Shown in pieces: positions 41,515 through 49,821 of a stretch of DNA of 64,000 nt. Position 1 is the stretch's first letter, and each line of letters starts with the position of its first letter. The position numbers and the translations under genes are program-made. This DNA comes from a bacterium D16-50 (lineage in GTDB: Bacteria > Bacillota > Clostridia > Lachnospirales > Lachnospiraceae). Under the pieces are notes generated by a model. That model was not told the DNA's origin. It ran no database searches and saw nothing but the letters and a program-made list of their open reading frames with translations. The stretch covers positions 185,722 to 249,721 of the forward strand of contig RAZA01000005.1 in NCBI GenBank assembly GCA_003612485.1. The letters run 5' to 3'.

Positions 41515-41957
41515 GGTCTACCTCCTCGCTTTGTTGGCTTCTTGGAATGTTTCGGTTTCTTCGCCTTTGCTTTCGCCGCCTTTTGCTTCTGCTTTTTCTG
41601 CATGGCAGGCAAGCCCTTTTCGTGGGCTTTAAGGGTCGGCTTCATGGCTTCGTAGTAAAGGTTGTCTGGGGAAAACAAAATCCTCTTGGGCATTAAAAAC
41701 TCTGATTTAATCCACGCCCAGACGAACTGCTCCGCCGTCATGCCGTTGTACTTGATAAAGCCCATCATGGCAAAGGGGGAAGCCCCCAGAATACACATCC
41801 AGCTTAGGGTTTCCGTCCCGAACTGCGGGCGGAGCAGGAAATACAAGCCCACCGCCACGCCGCAGGCAAGGACGGAGAAAATGAACTGCCGCATCGACAG
41901 CCCGAAAAACATACTCTCCGTGTAGTTGCGGATTTCCTTATTTATCTTGACTTCCAA
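41508..41957 (-). CDS. PrgI family (VirB3-like) membrane protein
   Basis: A 149-residue protein with the PrgI start VKINKEIRNYTESMFFGLSMRQ, two membrane helices (about 25-45 and 50-70) and a very basic C-terminal tail (about 115-149). In the Tn1549 family this is the VirB3-like channel component encoded just before VirB4. GAGGTGAGAAC lies upstream. Confidence 0.9.
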   Translation of the reverse strand: MEVKINKEIRNYTESMFFGLSMRQFIFSVLACGVAVGLYFLLRPQFGTETLSWMCILGASPFAMMGFIKYNGMTAEQFVWAWIKSEFLMPKRILFSPDNLYYEAMKPTLKAHEKGLPAMQKKQKQKAAKAKAKKPKHSKKPTKRGGRPC

Positions 41958-41971
41958 TCGTTCTCACCTCC

Positions 41972-42274
41972 TTATCGCTCCCTGTCCTCATGTTTACGGG
42001 CAGGGGGCTGTTTCTGCGTTTCCCTCTGCGGCACAAGGTAGGGCTGTCCGTCACGCTCTTTCACCTGCGTGGGATAGCCCATGACCTTTAATGCTTTTTG
42101 CAGGTCGGACACGCTTTCCCTGTCTGGCTTGCAGACACCGATTGCCCGATACATCTGCAAGTCGCCGTACCACTTCTCATTCTGGAAATTGTCTGCCCGA
42201 AAGAAAATATCCTCTTTGATTTCCTCAATGGGCGTTTCAAATATCCTGCGGTATTCCGCCTCAAAATCGTACAT
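41972..42274 (-). CDS. ICE conserved hypothetical protein, 100 residues
   Basis: A soluble, charged protein (MYDFEAEYRRIFETPIEEIK, WYGDLQMYRAIGVCKPDR, LQKALKVMGYPTQVKERDG). It lies between PrgI and the next small ORF in the transfer operon with tight spacing. No family recognised; position suggests a transfer accessory. Confidence 0.6.
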   Translation of the reverse strand: MYDFEAEYRRIFETPIEEIKEDIFFRADNFQNEKWYGDLQMYRAIGVCKPDRESVSDLQKALKVMGYPTQVKERDGQPYLVPQRETQKQPPARKHEDRER

Positions 42275-42285
42275 GGCAATCCTCC

Positions 42286-42495
42286 TTACCGTTCCATTGT
42301 GGTCTTTCTTTTTGGTGCTTTCTTCTGGGACGGGTAGGGGATAAATTCTTCCTCGCCTTTGATAATGCTGAACTCTGCCCGCAGAAACGGGTGTGTTTCC
42401 TGCTTCTGGTACTGGCGGATAAGGTCAACCGCACTTTCTCTTGTGGCGGTGCTGCCTTGCTGCATCCCGTCCTTGAAAATATAAAACCGTTCCAT
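42286..42495 (-). CDS. small ICE hypothetical protein, 69 residues
   Basis: MERFYIFKDGMQQGSTATRE and a basic end (KKAPKRKTTMER). The start at 42495 follows GGGAGGAAATG at good spacing. The frame stays open upstream to 43296, but that part overlaps VirB6 and does not look coding. The middle (TRESAVDLIRQYQKQETH) is helical. It follows VirB6 in the operon. Unknown function. Confidence 0.6.
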   Translation of the reverse strand: MERFYIFKDGMQQGSTATRESAVDLIRQYQKQETHPFLRAEFSIIKGEEEFIPYPSQKKAPKRKTTMER

Positions 42496-42506
42496 CATTT
42501 CCTCCC

Positions 42507-43343
42507 TTACAAGCCCATCATTTCTCTGACAACACGGTGTGCCATCTTGACCGCACCGACTAAGACGAGCATATTGAACACAAGTTCCCCGATATAGCTC
42601 CACACCATCGACACCGCCGCTGCATCGGGATTGACCGCAGGGGGTGTTGCCGCAAAGAGGGAGAAAATGATGCAGGCAAGCACGATGATAGCTCCCTCCA
42701 GACATACGGCGGAGTAGCTCTTGATAAAGCTCTTTCCCACGCTCTGGCTCGGAGAGCCTGCAAAGGTGGAAAGCGGCACGGGTGCGATGGCGGTGTAGAG
42801 GTAGAGCTTGAAAAACCTGCCGTACACCGACATTATCATAATGAATGACAGCACCGTGATGAACAGCCCGCCGATGAGCGTCACCGCCCATAGGGGGATG
42901 CTCTCGAAAAAGCCGCAGTCCTCCACCGCCGTCACGATTTCCGAGGGAAGTACGGTCTGCTGTGCCGAGCCGAAGCCTGCGGCGTTCATAATGGTGGAGA
43001 TTAGCCCCTGCACGATTTTGAACAGAGCCATCATCAGCTCCAGTCCGTAAGTCACCGCACCTTTGGCAAGGGCAAAGCGGATAAAGAGCTTTAATGCCTG
43101 CTCTGGACGCTTGACCTCGGCAAAGTTGCCTGCGGTACGCATCACGCCCACCACGAAAAACAGCACGAGCAGGGCAAGCCCGATAGCCTGCACCGCACCG
43201 TGGATGTTGACGATTACATTCCAGATAGTGCCGCCCTTGAACTGCTCTGGGGACTGGGTTATGAGCTGCCATATCTCCGACAGCTTTTCGTTCCATGTGT
43301 TGAGGGCGTTCTCTAAATTCTGCACAATCCAGTTATCTGACAT
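42507..43343 (-). CDS. VirB6/TrbL-like channel protein (CD1112-like)
   Basis: A 278-residue integral membrane protein with about five or six helices (for instance AIGLALLVLFFVVGVMRTAG, LIGGLFITVLSFIMIMSVYG, GAIIVLACIIFSLFAATPP). The loop GRFFKLYLYTAIAPVPLSTF is highly characteristic of this family. It forms part of the inner-membrane pore of the conjugation machine. It lies between the small ORF and the Maff2 gene. Confidence 0.92.
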   Translation of the reverse strand: MSDNWIVQNLENALNTWNEKLSEIWQLITQSPEQFKGGTIWNVIVNIHGAVQAIGLALLVLFFVVGVMRTAGNFAEVKRPEQALKLFIRFALAKGAVTYGLELMMALFKIVQGLISTIMNAAGFGSAQQTVLPSEIVTAVEDCGFFESIPLWAVTLIGGLFITVLSFIMIMSVYGRFFKLYLYTAIAPVPLSTFAGSPSQSVGKSFIKSYSAVCLEGAIIVLACIIFSLFAATPPAVNPDAAAVSMVWSYIGELVFNMLVLVGAVKMAHRVVREMMGL

Positions 43344-43449
43344 TTGACCACCTCCGTTCTTAAAATTGGGCGGCGGGGCAAGTTCCGCAAAGCGGATCTG
43401 CCCCGCTGCCTTAGTCTTGTGTCAGTCTTTCAATGAGCTGCCTTTTCCC

Positions 43450-43803
43450 TTAGCCCGTGATAAGGGTCAAAATCTCCTTGGCAAAAGTAATCACCACGCC
43501 GCCCGCAAGGGTGAGGAAGCCGTTTGCCCTCTGGGACGGGTCGTGTGATTTCAGCGACAAGCCCACCTGCACGATGCCGAAGCCAAGCATAATCATGCCG
43601 ACAGCCCTCACCAGACCGAAAATGAAATCGGAGAGGTTGTTGACAACGGCAATGGGGTCGTTGGCGGCAAAGGCGGTGGTGGTAAAGCAGGTCATGCAGA
43701 GGATGAGGGCGGCATATACCGCAAGCCCCGTCCTGCTCTTTCTGCCCATAGGCAGCTTTGCGGTTGCTTTCTTCTGGGTGTCCTTTTTGTTGAAAAATCT
43801 CAT
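43450..43803 (-). CDS. Maff2 family (VirB2/pilin-like) protein
   Basis: A 117-residue protein with an N-terminal basic stretch and a signal-like helix ending AFAAND (about 28-48). A second long hydrophobic region follows (about 55-80, FIFGLVRAVGMIMLGFGIVQV) and a third near 95-115 (GFLTLAGGVVITFAKEILTLI). The layout of signal peptide plus two helices resembles TrbC/VirB2 pilins. ATG 43803 is chosen for AAGGAGG upstream. It follows VirD4 in the operon. Confidence 0.85.
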   Translation of the reverse strand: MRFFNKKDTQKKATAKLPMGRKSRTGLAVYAALILCMTCFTTTAFAANDPIAVVNNLSDFIFGLVRAVGMIMLGFGIVQVGLSLKSHDPSQRANGFLTLAGGVVITFAKEILTLITG

Positions 43804-43816
43804 GGTGTAATCCTCC

Positions 43817-45628
43817 TTAAATTTGATATATTTCTTCTTCGCCGAGCCACTCGGCGATGTCCTGCTCGGACAGAAGCTCATAGGATGTGCTGACCGCTAT
43901 AACGCTCGTGGCGTTCTTTGGAATGTCGCTGTCAAACACAAGGGTTGCGACAGCCTGCGTAGGCTCGCCGTGGAGATAGGGCGGCTGTCCTCCGTCAGTC
44001 GTCAGCTTCACATTGGGGTGCTTTAGGATGTCATACTTAAAATCCATGACGGGGCGTTCCCCACGCACAAAAAGAAGTGCGTAGCGGTTGTCGAGCATAC
44101 GCACCTCGTCTGGCGTTAAAAGCTCACGCCCCGAAATCTGGTAGTTGGTGGAATAGTTACCGCTGCGTCCAGAGCTTTTCCCGTAGGTGTTGGTGTCAAT
44201 GGTCGCCTTGCCCAGAAGCTCCGACACATACTTGTGGGTGCTTTGCTCGTTGCCGCCCAGATACAGAAATTCATCGCAGTTGCCCACGATGCTTTCCCAT
44301 TGCTTCTCAAAGAGGGCTTTGAGCTGTGCCAGATTTTGCAGGATAATCGAAACGGATACACCTCTGGAACGCATAACGCTCAAAATCTTGTCAAAGTCAT
44401 CGGGCAGCGAAACATTGGCAAACTCGTCCATAATAAAGTGGCAATGCACGGGCAGGCTCCCGCCGTATTTGTGGTCGGCAAGGTAGAAAAGCTGTTGGAA
44501 TAGCTGCGTGTATAAAACGGACACAAGGAAGTTAAAGCTCGTGTCGTTGTCGGGTATCAAGGCGAACAGGGCGACTTTCTTTTCCCCAAGGCTCGGCAAA
44601 TCAAGCTCGTCCGTTGCGGTTAGGGATGCCAGGCTCTCCAGATTGAACTTTTCAAGCCTTGCGGCAAGGGTTATCTGGATGCTCTTTAAGGTCTTGGCAG
44701 AGCCAGAGTGGTAGTCATGGTAGTATTTGAGGGCGATATGCTCTGGGTTTACCATCTCCAGACGGTCAAACAGTTCGTCTAAAGGACTTACATAGCTGTC
44801 ATCGTCCTCCCGTACCTCGCCCGCCCGTAAAAGCTCCATCACCATCGGGAAATTCTGCTCGTCTGGCGGTGCTTCGTATTTCAGATAGAACACCAGAGAA
44901 AGGAGCAGCATACTCGCTGCCGTGTCCCAGAACGGGTCTTGGGACTGGCTTCCTTTCGGCGTGGTGGCTTTGAACAGATTGGTTACAAGCCGCTGCACAT
45001 CGTTGTCGTTTCTTAAATATATGAAAGGGTTGTAACAATGGCTGCGGTGCATATTGATAAGGTCAAGGACACGCACCTCATAGCCTTTCTTCTCCAAAAG
45101 ACCGCCCACATCACGGACGATTTCGCCTTTCGGGTCTAAAATCACCATCGAGGTGTTGCACTGCATGGCGTTGGGCTTGCAGAAGAAGCGTGTTTTTCCC
45201 GCCCCGCTTCCCCCGCACACAAGGATATTCAGATTTCTCCTGTGCTTCTTGCCGTTCAGCCCGATGCGGACATTCTGGGTCAGCAGCTTGTTTTCCGATG
45301 CGTCCTTATCTCGGTACTTCTTGTTGAGCGTACCTGCGTTGCCCCATTTTGCAGAGCCGTGTTCCTCGCCCTTGCGGTAGTTCCTGCGTGTGGAGAGATA
45401 AATCCCGATGCCCATGCCGTAGGCAAGCAGAAAAATAAGGACAGTCCTTAAACTGTCCTCACACACCGTTATGGAAAACGGGTTATTGATTGCCACGGAT
45501 AGGTTAGAGATTATCTCCATGATGCCGCCGCTGACATAGGGTGCGGTCAGCAGGGCAAGCCACACGGCAGGGATGATGCCGCAGGCGGCAAGGATTACGG
45601 CTGTTTTCTGGTCGTCACCGTTCCTCAT
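43817..45628 (-). CDS. VirD4-like coupling protein (CD1115-like)
   Basis: A 603-residue coupling ATPase that links the relaxosome to the channel. Two N-terminal helices (about 10-30, 60-80) are followed by Walker A VCGGSGAGKTRF near 134 and Walker B FIMDEFANV near 400. Further TraG-type motifs are MRSRGVSVSIILQNLAQLK and RYALLFVRGERPVMD. Its stop lies 14 bases before the Maff2 start, and its own start overlaps the small upstream gene by 14 bases. Confidence 0.95.
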   Translation of the reverse strand: MRNGDDQKTAVILAACGIIPAVWLALLTAPYVSGGIMEIISNLSVAINNPFSITVCEDSLRTVLIFLLAYGMGIGIYLSTRRNYRKGEEHGSAKWGNAGTLNKKYRDKDASENKLLTQNVRIGLNGKKHRRNLNILVCGGSGAGKTRFFCKPNAMQCNTSMVILDPKGEIVRDVGGLLEKKGYEVRVLDLINMHRSHCYNPFIYLRNDNDVQRLVTNLFKATTPKGSQSQDPFWDTAASMLLLSLVFYLKYEAPPDEQNFPMVMELLRAGEVREDDDSYVSPLDELFDRLEMVNPEHIALKYYHDYHSGSAKTLKSIQITLAARLEKFNLESLASLTATDELDLPSLGEKKVALFALIPDNDTSFNFLVSVLYTQLFQQLFYLADHKYGGSLPVHCHFIMDEFANVSLPDDFDKILSVMRSRGVSVSIILQNLAQLKALFEKQWESIVGNCDEFLYLGGNEQSTHKYVSELLGKATIDTNTYGKSSGRSGNYSTNYQISGRELLTPDEVRMLDNRYALLFVRGERPVMDFKYDILKHPNVKLTTDGGQPPYLHGEPTQAVATLVFDSDIPKNATSVIAVSTSYELLSEQDIAEWLGEEEIYQI

Positions 45629-45818
45629 GGCATCGGCACTTGCAGGGTGCGACTTTTACCTTTTTGCTCTTGGCGGTAGCCACCGTTTCAATCAGCTCGT
45701 CCACGGGGTCGGTGGGGCGTTCCTCCCGTATCTGCTGATTGCGGAGCGTGTTCAAGGCATTGAGGACGATGTTCTTGTCGTATCGGTCAAGGGCGATGTG
45801 ATACCGTTCTTCTCTCAT
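45615..45818 (-). CDS. small ICE hypothetical protein, 67 residues
   Basis: MREERYHIALDRYDKNIVLN through a C-terminal cluster of three cysteines and His (CKCRCHEER). ATG 45818 has GGAGG eight bases upstream. A variant of the pattern 'REERYHIALD..D....i..L...rn' occurs widely in such elements, from memory. It overlaps VirD4 by 14 bases, indicating co-translation. Function unknown. Confidence 0.65.
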   Translation of the reverse strand: MREERYHIALDRYDKNIVLNALNTLRNQQIREERPTDPVDELIETVATAKSKKVKVAPCKCRCHEER

Positions 45819-45833
45819 GGGCTTCACCTCCGA

Positions 45834-46697
45834 TTACCGTTCCTGCTCTTTGGACTTGGGCGGCTTGTTCTTCTCCATGCTCTTATACATATCGCTCTGG
45901 ATTTCTCCAAGCACATCCCGCATGGAGCCAAGTTCTCCCTTGAACACCTGCGTATCCATGCCCTCAAACTCCTTGGGGAGCCTGTCAAAGCTGAAGCCTC
46001 TGGTATCCACGCCGTAGCGGGAGCTTACCATATACGCCACGCAATAGGCTTTGAACTCGGACGCATCACGGCTCTCATTGTGCTTGAAGTCAAAGACCGC
46101 CGCCGACACTTCCTTTGCCATGCTGACAAAGAGCTGTTCCTCGGAAAGCCCCTGCCGCACGAAGATGACCTGCTGCGAGCTGTCGTAGAACGCAGGGACT
46201 TCCAGTTCCTCCACGGGCTGGAACCCTACGGGGCTTGCGTCAATCATCGCCGCCACAAGCTCACGCATGGCTTTCGGCTCTTTTGTTTCCTGCCGTTCCT
46301 TTGCCGAGGTCTGGGAGATGTCGTAGACCACCTTGGCATTGTAGGACACCGCCTTGCTGCCGTCCTCGCGGGTGTACTCCTTGCTCGGCTCAAGGATGGT
46401 GACTTTCTGTGCGTCCTTGTTCACATAGACACGGCTCTGTTTCCAACTGGAATAGTCCTTGAGCTGTATGGCTTCGGGCTTCTGTGCCGACACCAAGATG
46501 GCATTGTTGACGGAGTAGCGGTCAAACCGCCCCTGCACGTCAAGGTACTGGCGGAAAGCATCGCCGTTGGTTTCCATCTCGGTGCAGGTGGTGTCAATCA
46601 GCCCATAGGCTTCATTCCGCTGTGCCTGCTTTGCGGCAGCCCATTCCGCTTTGTCAAAGGGACGGTTGCTGCCGCTGAATACATCATAGATGCTCAT
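45834..46697 (-). CDS. ArdC-like antirestriction/zincin-type protein
   Basis: A 287-residue protein. The segment FDRYSVNNAILVSAQKPEAI (about 58-77) followed by SSWKQSRVYVNKDAQKVTIL is the hallmark of the ArdC N-terminal single-stranded-DNA-binding domain. The C-terminal half (about 150-270) resembles the zincin part but lacks a clear HExxH (the position reads SMAKEVSAAV), so protease activity is doubtful. In ICEs such proteins protect incoming DNA from host restriction. It is adjacent to PcfB and the relaxase. Confidence 0.7.
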   Translation of the reverse strand: MSIYDVFSGSNRPFDKAEWAAAKQAQRNEAYGLIDTTCTEMETNGDAFRQYLDVQGRFDRYSVNNAILVSAQKPEAIQLKDYSSWKQSRVYVNKDAQKVTILEPSKEYTREDGSKAVSYNAKVVYDISQTSAKERQETKEPKAMRELVAAMIDASPVGFQPVEELEVPAFYDSSQQVIFVRQGLSEEQLFVSMAKEVSAAVFDFKHNESRDASEFKAYCVAYMVSSRYGVDTRGFSFDRLPKEFEGMDTQVFKGELGSMRDVLGEIQSDMYKSMEKNKPPKSKEQER

Positions 46698-47515
46698 TAT
46701 CTTGCTCCTTTCGATTTTTTGGGCTTCTTCCTCTGGGGCTGCTTATGCTCCGTCTTTCCTGCGGGCGGTTTCTTCGCCTTGTCGGAAGATTTGTCTTTGC
46801 CGGTAGCAGGGGCATCGGCTTCCTGCTCCTTGCGGCTCTCCTTGATTTTCCGCAGTTCTTCTCTGACGGACGGCTTTTCGTCCTTAGTCATAGTAGCCCC
46901 CTCTGCGGACTTCCTTGGCTGCTCTGAGGTAGGCTCGGACAGAGGGGATTTTTCCGTCTTTGCCACCGAGGGGTTTGGGGCGTTTTCCTCTTTCTGCATG
47001 GGCTTTCCCATGAGTGCGTCAAGCAGCTTGTCTTTCTCCGCTTTTTCCTCCACGCCGATGTCTGGCTCTGGCTGTCCGTCCTTTGTCCCTTTGCCATCCC
47101 GTGACTTCTCCGCTTCGGTGACGATGGATGCGGTATCCACCGATGCAAGGTCAAAGCGTTCTACAATACGGCTGATTTTCGATGCGTCCTCCGCACGGGC
47201 AATCACATCCACCTCCGCATTGGGGTCTTTGTTCTTGCGGTCTGCAAGGACGCAATAGAGTACGCCGTATTTCTTCGCTTCCTGCGTGAACTTCCGCAGG
47301 TCGGCGTTCTTCACCGTAAAGACTTTCAGCTCCTTGCCAGAACGTAGCATCGAGGTGAGCCGTGCCTTGCCCTTGGTTTTCTTTTCCTCTTTCAGAATGG
47401 AATAGAGCAGGATGGCGATATTTTTCGCACCTGCCCCCGTGATTTTGGCAGCGACTTCAAATCCCTCCAAGCTCATTCGGACGATTTGCTCCGCCGCTTC
47501 GCCGCCTGTGTTCAT
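46697..47515 (-). CDS. pcfB: PcfB family relaxosome accessory protein
   Basis: A 272-residue protein. The N-terminal 130 residues (VRMSLEGFEVAAKITGAGAK, ELKVFTVKNADLRKFTQEAK, YGVLYCVLADRK) match the PcfB/DUF3801 family. The rest is a Lys/Glu/Pro-rich disordered tail. PcfB of pCF10 helps bring the relaxosome to the coupling protein. It overlaps the relaxase 3' end by 59 bases and shares one base with the ArdC-like start. Confidence 0.88.
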   Translation of the reverse strand: MNTGGEAAEQIVRMSLEGFEVAAKITGAGAKNIAILLYSILKEEKKTKGKARLTSMLRSGKELKVFTVKNADLRKFTQEAKKYGVLYCVLADRKNKDPNAEVDVIARAEDASKISRIVERFDLASVDTASIVTEAEKSRDGKGTKDGQPEPDIGVEEKAEKDKLLDALMGKPMQKEENAPNPSVAKTEKSPLSEPTSEQPRKSAEGATMTKDEKPSVREELRKIKESRKEQEADAPATGKDKSSDKAKKPPAGKTEHKQPQRKKPKKSKGAR

Positions 47516-48869
47516 GCTTCATCAGCTCCTTTCTTTGCTGTTCTTTTTCATCTGCCCGTATCACTTCTAATTTCTCTTTGAGGGTGCCGCTGCGGGCAAG
47601 GACACCCTCGCACAATCTGACCTCCTTTCTGGCTGTCCTAAGCCGCCCCGTGATTTCGGAGATTTGAGCCTTGACCGCTTCTTTTTCTTCCCCGACAGAT
47701 TTTCGGGATAGGGAGTAAAGCCCCTTTCGCTGTTCGGTCAGCTCCGCTATCTCCGTTTCCAGAGAGCCTTTATATGACAAGAGCTGCTGTGCCGTATCAA
47801 TGTGGTTGCGGCAGAGCAGCCTTGTTTCCTGCGTGATGGCTTCCATCTTCATAAGGTCGTCCTTTAGGAGATGGTGGAGCCGTGCGTAATTCGGTTGTCT
47901 TTTCTTTGGCAGGATGCCGAGCTTGTAGCAGTAGTGGAGATACAGCCCACGCAAGCCGCCGATTTTCCGAGCGTCTTTCAGAGAGCCACGGACACGGTAG
48001 ACCTTGACGGTCTTTGTCGGCTCGGCAAAGTGGGAGAACTTCACCGCATAGGAATTTTCCCGTATGCGTTCCGTTATCTTCTCGTTGGTGTAATCGTCAC
48101 CGAGCTTGTAGAGCCGCTTGGGTCTTTGCCATCCTTTCCCGATAATCGTCCAGTATTTGCGGTTGGGGTCAAAGCTCACACGGTAGCCCATCTCCGCCAT
48201 CTGGCGGTCAAAGTCTTTCAGCGTGTAGGATTTGGAGATGGCTTCGTCCACCGCCTGCCGTGCCACGGTGTCCCTTGTGGGCAGACCGTTCTTTTCGGCT
48301 TGGTAGAGGGCGTAGGGCTTCTTCCTGCCGCTTGGGTGTTCAATGACCGATAGGGAATATGCACGGCAAAGCTCATCGGAACGCTGACGCAAGAGCCGCA
48401 GGTTTTTCTTGTTGTCGTGGTAGTGCTTCCCGTCCGCAAAGGAAACGGAGTTGACAACAAAGTGGTTGTGTAGGCACTCGGTATTGAGGTGGGTGGCGAC
48501 AATCACTTGGAACCTGCCGCCCCACATCTTCTCCGCCAGTTTCACGCCTACCTCGTGTGCCTGCTCTGGCGTGACCTCGCCCGCCTTGAAGCTCTGGAAG
48601 CCGTGGTAGCAGACAATCTCGCTCGTATCGTTCCATTGGGCTTTGGCAATCATCATCTCGTCCCTTGCGGTGGCGGGGTCGCAGTTCACGCCCGTGACGA
48701 AATACTGCTGCTCGGTCTTGTCGCCATTGGTGGCGTACTTCATCACATCGCCCATCGCCTGCAAGTCCGCTTCGGTGTATTTCGGGTTGGCGGTCTTTTC
48801 TGGGTTTTCGGCGTAGTCGATTGGGTGGTCGAGCCTGCCTTTCACATCCCATATCTCGCAGACTGCCAT
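47457..48869 (-). CDS. MobP-type relaxase
   Basis: A 470-residue relaxase that nicks oriT and stays bound to the 5' end. The N-terminal domain shows the HUH-like metal site in HLNTECLHNHFVVN near residue 133 and a candidate catalytic Tyr region in PIDYAENPEKT and KYAT; GYHGFQSF-type (CYHGFQSFKAGE) is the family middle motif. The C-terminal part is coiled-coil (about 370-460). It starts one base after MobC's stop overlap (ATGA-type junction at 48869). Related to Tn1549 Orf relaxases. Confidence 0.93.
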   Translation of the reverse strand: MAVCEIWDVKGRLDHPIDYAENPEKTANPKYTEADLQAMGDVMKYATNGDKTEQQYFVTGVNCDPATARDEMMIAKAQWNDTSEIVCYHGFQSFKAGEVTPEQAHEVGVKLAEKMWGGRFQVIVATHLNTECLHNHFVVNSVSFADGKHYHDNKKNLRLLRQRSDELCRAYSLSVIEHPSGRKKPYALYQAEKNGLPTRDTVARQAVDEAISKSYTLKDFDRQMAEMGYRVSFDPNRKYWTIIGKGWQRPKRLYKLGDDYTNEKITERIRENSYAVKFSHFAEPTKTVKVYRVRGSLKDARKIGGLRGLYLHYCYKLGILPKKRQPNYARLHHLLKDDLMKMEAITQETRLLCRNHIDTAQQLLSYKGSLETEIAELTEQRKGLYSLSRKSVGEEKEAVKAQISEITGRLRTARKEVRLCEGVLARSGTLKEKLEVIRADEKEQQRKELMKHEHRRRSGGANRPNELGGI

Positions 48870-49201
48870 CAGACCGCCGTCCGTTTCGGGAGCAGGTATC
48901 TCTTGCGGACATCAATCTGGAACTCGTGCCACTTCCTCGCTTCCTCACGCAGCTGCGGCGTATCCACAAAGCCGAGGGCGTTTGCTTTCGCCGCAAGCTG
49001 GTTGATGCGGTTGCCGATGGCGGACAGCTCCCGCATGATACTGTAAAATTCGGGGTCGGGCTTCTCGCAGAGCTGATAACCTTTCACCATCTCTCTTAGG
49101 AACGCTTCTCTGGAGCGTCCCGATTTCCGCACAAGCTCATGGAGCTGCTCGGCTTCGTCATCAGTCAAACGGAAAAGTATCTGTACTTTTCGGTTTCTCA
49201 C
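48869..49201 (-). CDS. mobC: MobC-like relaxosome protein
   Basis: A 110-residue protein: an N-terminal ribbon-helix-helix (KVQILFRLTDDEAEQLHELV, SREAFLREMVKGY) and a helical tail with ELSAIGNRINQLAAKANALG, the MobC signature. It binds near oriT and assists nicking. It lies directly upstream of the relaxase, overlapping by one base, and about 180 bases from the candidate oriT. Confidence 0.9.
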   Translation of the reverse strand: MRNRKVQILFRLTDDEAEQLHELVRKSGRSREAFLREMVKGYQLCEKPDPEFYSIMRELSAIGNRINQLAAKANALGFVDTPQLREEARKWHEFQIDVRKRYLLPKRTAV

Positions 49202-49313
49202 TTTTCTTCACCTCCCTGTCGGAGAGCCTGTTAATCTGCAAACAGCACATCAGCATAACGCCCACCAGACCGCCGAGGGTCATGCCGATGACAAAGAACA
49301 AAAACTCGCTCAT
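49161..49313 (-). CDS. DUF3789-like small membrane protein
   Basis: A 50-residue protein with one membrane helix (FLFFVIGMTLGGLVGVMLMC) followed by LQINRLSDREVKKSEK. ATG 49313 follows AAAGGAGATTTCAGA. The pattern is that of DUF3789, a small membrane protein found beside mobilisation genes. It overlaps the mobC start by 41 bases in another frame. Confidence 0.7.
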   Translation of the reverse strand: MSEFLFFVIGMTLGGLVGVMLMCCLQINRLSDREVKKSEKPKSTDTFPFD

Positions 49314-49392
49314 TCTGAAATCTCCTTTCTTCTTAGCCGCCGTGCTGCCCACGGCAGGGCTGCATCCTTTAATGCCAGTCTTTTATGGGGTA

Positions 49393-49458
49393 TTAGGGGG
49401 CATCCCCTAACAAGCGAATTTGATTAGCCAAATTCAGTGCTTGGTAAGACGTGTCTTA
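49393..49458. other. candidate origin of transfer (oriT)
   Basis: The non-coding gap upstream of the mobilisation genes holds three perfect inverted repeats in 66 bases: TTAGGGG/CCCCTAA (49393-49410), GAATTTG-N6-CAAATTC (49416-49435) and TAAGAC-GT-GTCTTA (49445-49458). Clustered hairpins just upstream of mobC and the relaxase are typical of oriT. The nick site cannot be placed. Confidence 0.55.
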
Positions 49459-49746
49459 GTCTGCGTCCTCGTACATACATTCTCCGCACACGGGGCAGTA
49501 GTAGGGGCATCCTGAACATTCCTCATGCTCCAGACACTCGTCCTCGATGTCCGCATCCTTGGCTTCGGTCTTGTCTGCGTCCGCAATATCGGCTTCGCCG
49601 CAGACGAAATCCGCCTCGGAAAACTTCACAAGGTCGGTGTCAAAAAGCACGGTCTTGAGCTTCTCCCTCGCTTCTTCGGGGCTGTCTGCATAGACAGAGA
49701 CGGTCTTTTCGTAGTGGGCGGTGAGGGTCACTTCATACTTTTTCAA
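49456..49746 (-). CDS. small acidic Cys-rich protein, DpnD/PcfM-like start
   Basis: A 96-residue protein. It starts MKKYEVTLTAHYEKTVSVYA and EEAREKLKTVL, a pattern like the DpnD/PcfM family. Then comes a very acidic stretch (EADIADADKTEAKDADIEDE) and a Cys cluster (CSGCPYYCPVCGEC) that could bind zinc. It lies between the candidate oriT and the TOPRIM gene. The role is unknown; DNA mimicry is possible given the acidity, but this is speculation. Confidence 0.6.
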   Translation of the reverse strand: MKKYEVTLTAHYEKTVSVYADSPEEAREKLKTVLFDTDLVKFSEADFVCGEADIADADKTEAKDADIEDECLEHEECSGCPYYCPVCGECMYEDAD

Positions 49747-49821
49747 TCATTCTTTCCTCGCTTTCGGTCTTGGTTTTTGGGTCGGTTTAGGGCTTGGGAA
49801 ACGGTAAAACCTCCTACACAC

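Noticed and set aside
42496..43296. Upstream extension of the 69-residue gene into the VirB6 region
   Set aside because: The extension is an out-of-frame reading of VirB6, rich in Arg, Gly and Cys. The ribosome site supports the start at 42495.
45573..47258. 561-residue plus-strand frame opposite the ArdC-like and PcfB genes
   Set aside because: The minus-strand genes have ribosome sites and family motifs; the plus-strand frame is a composition effect of GC-rich DNA.
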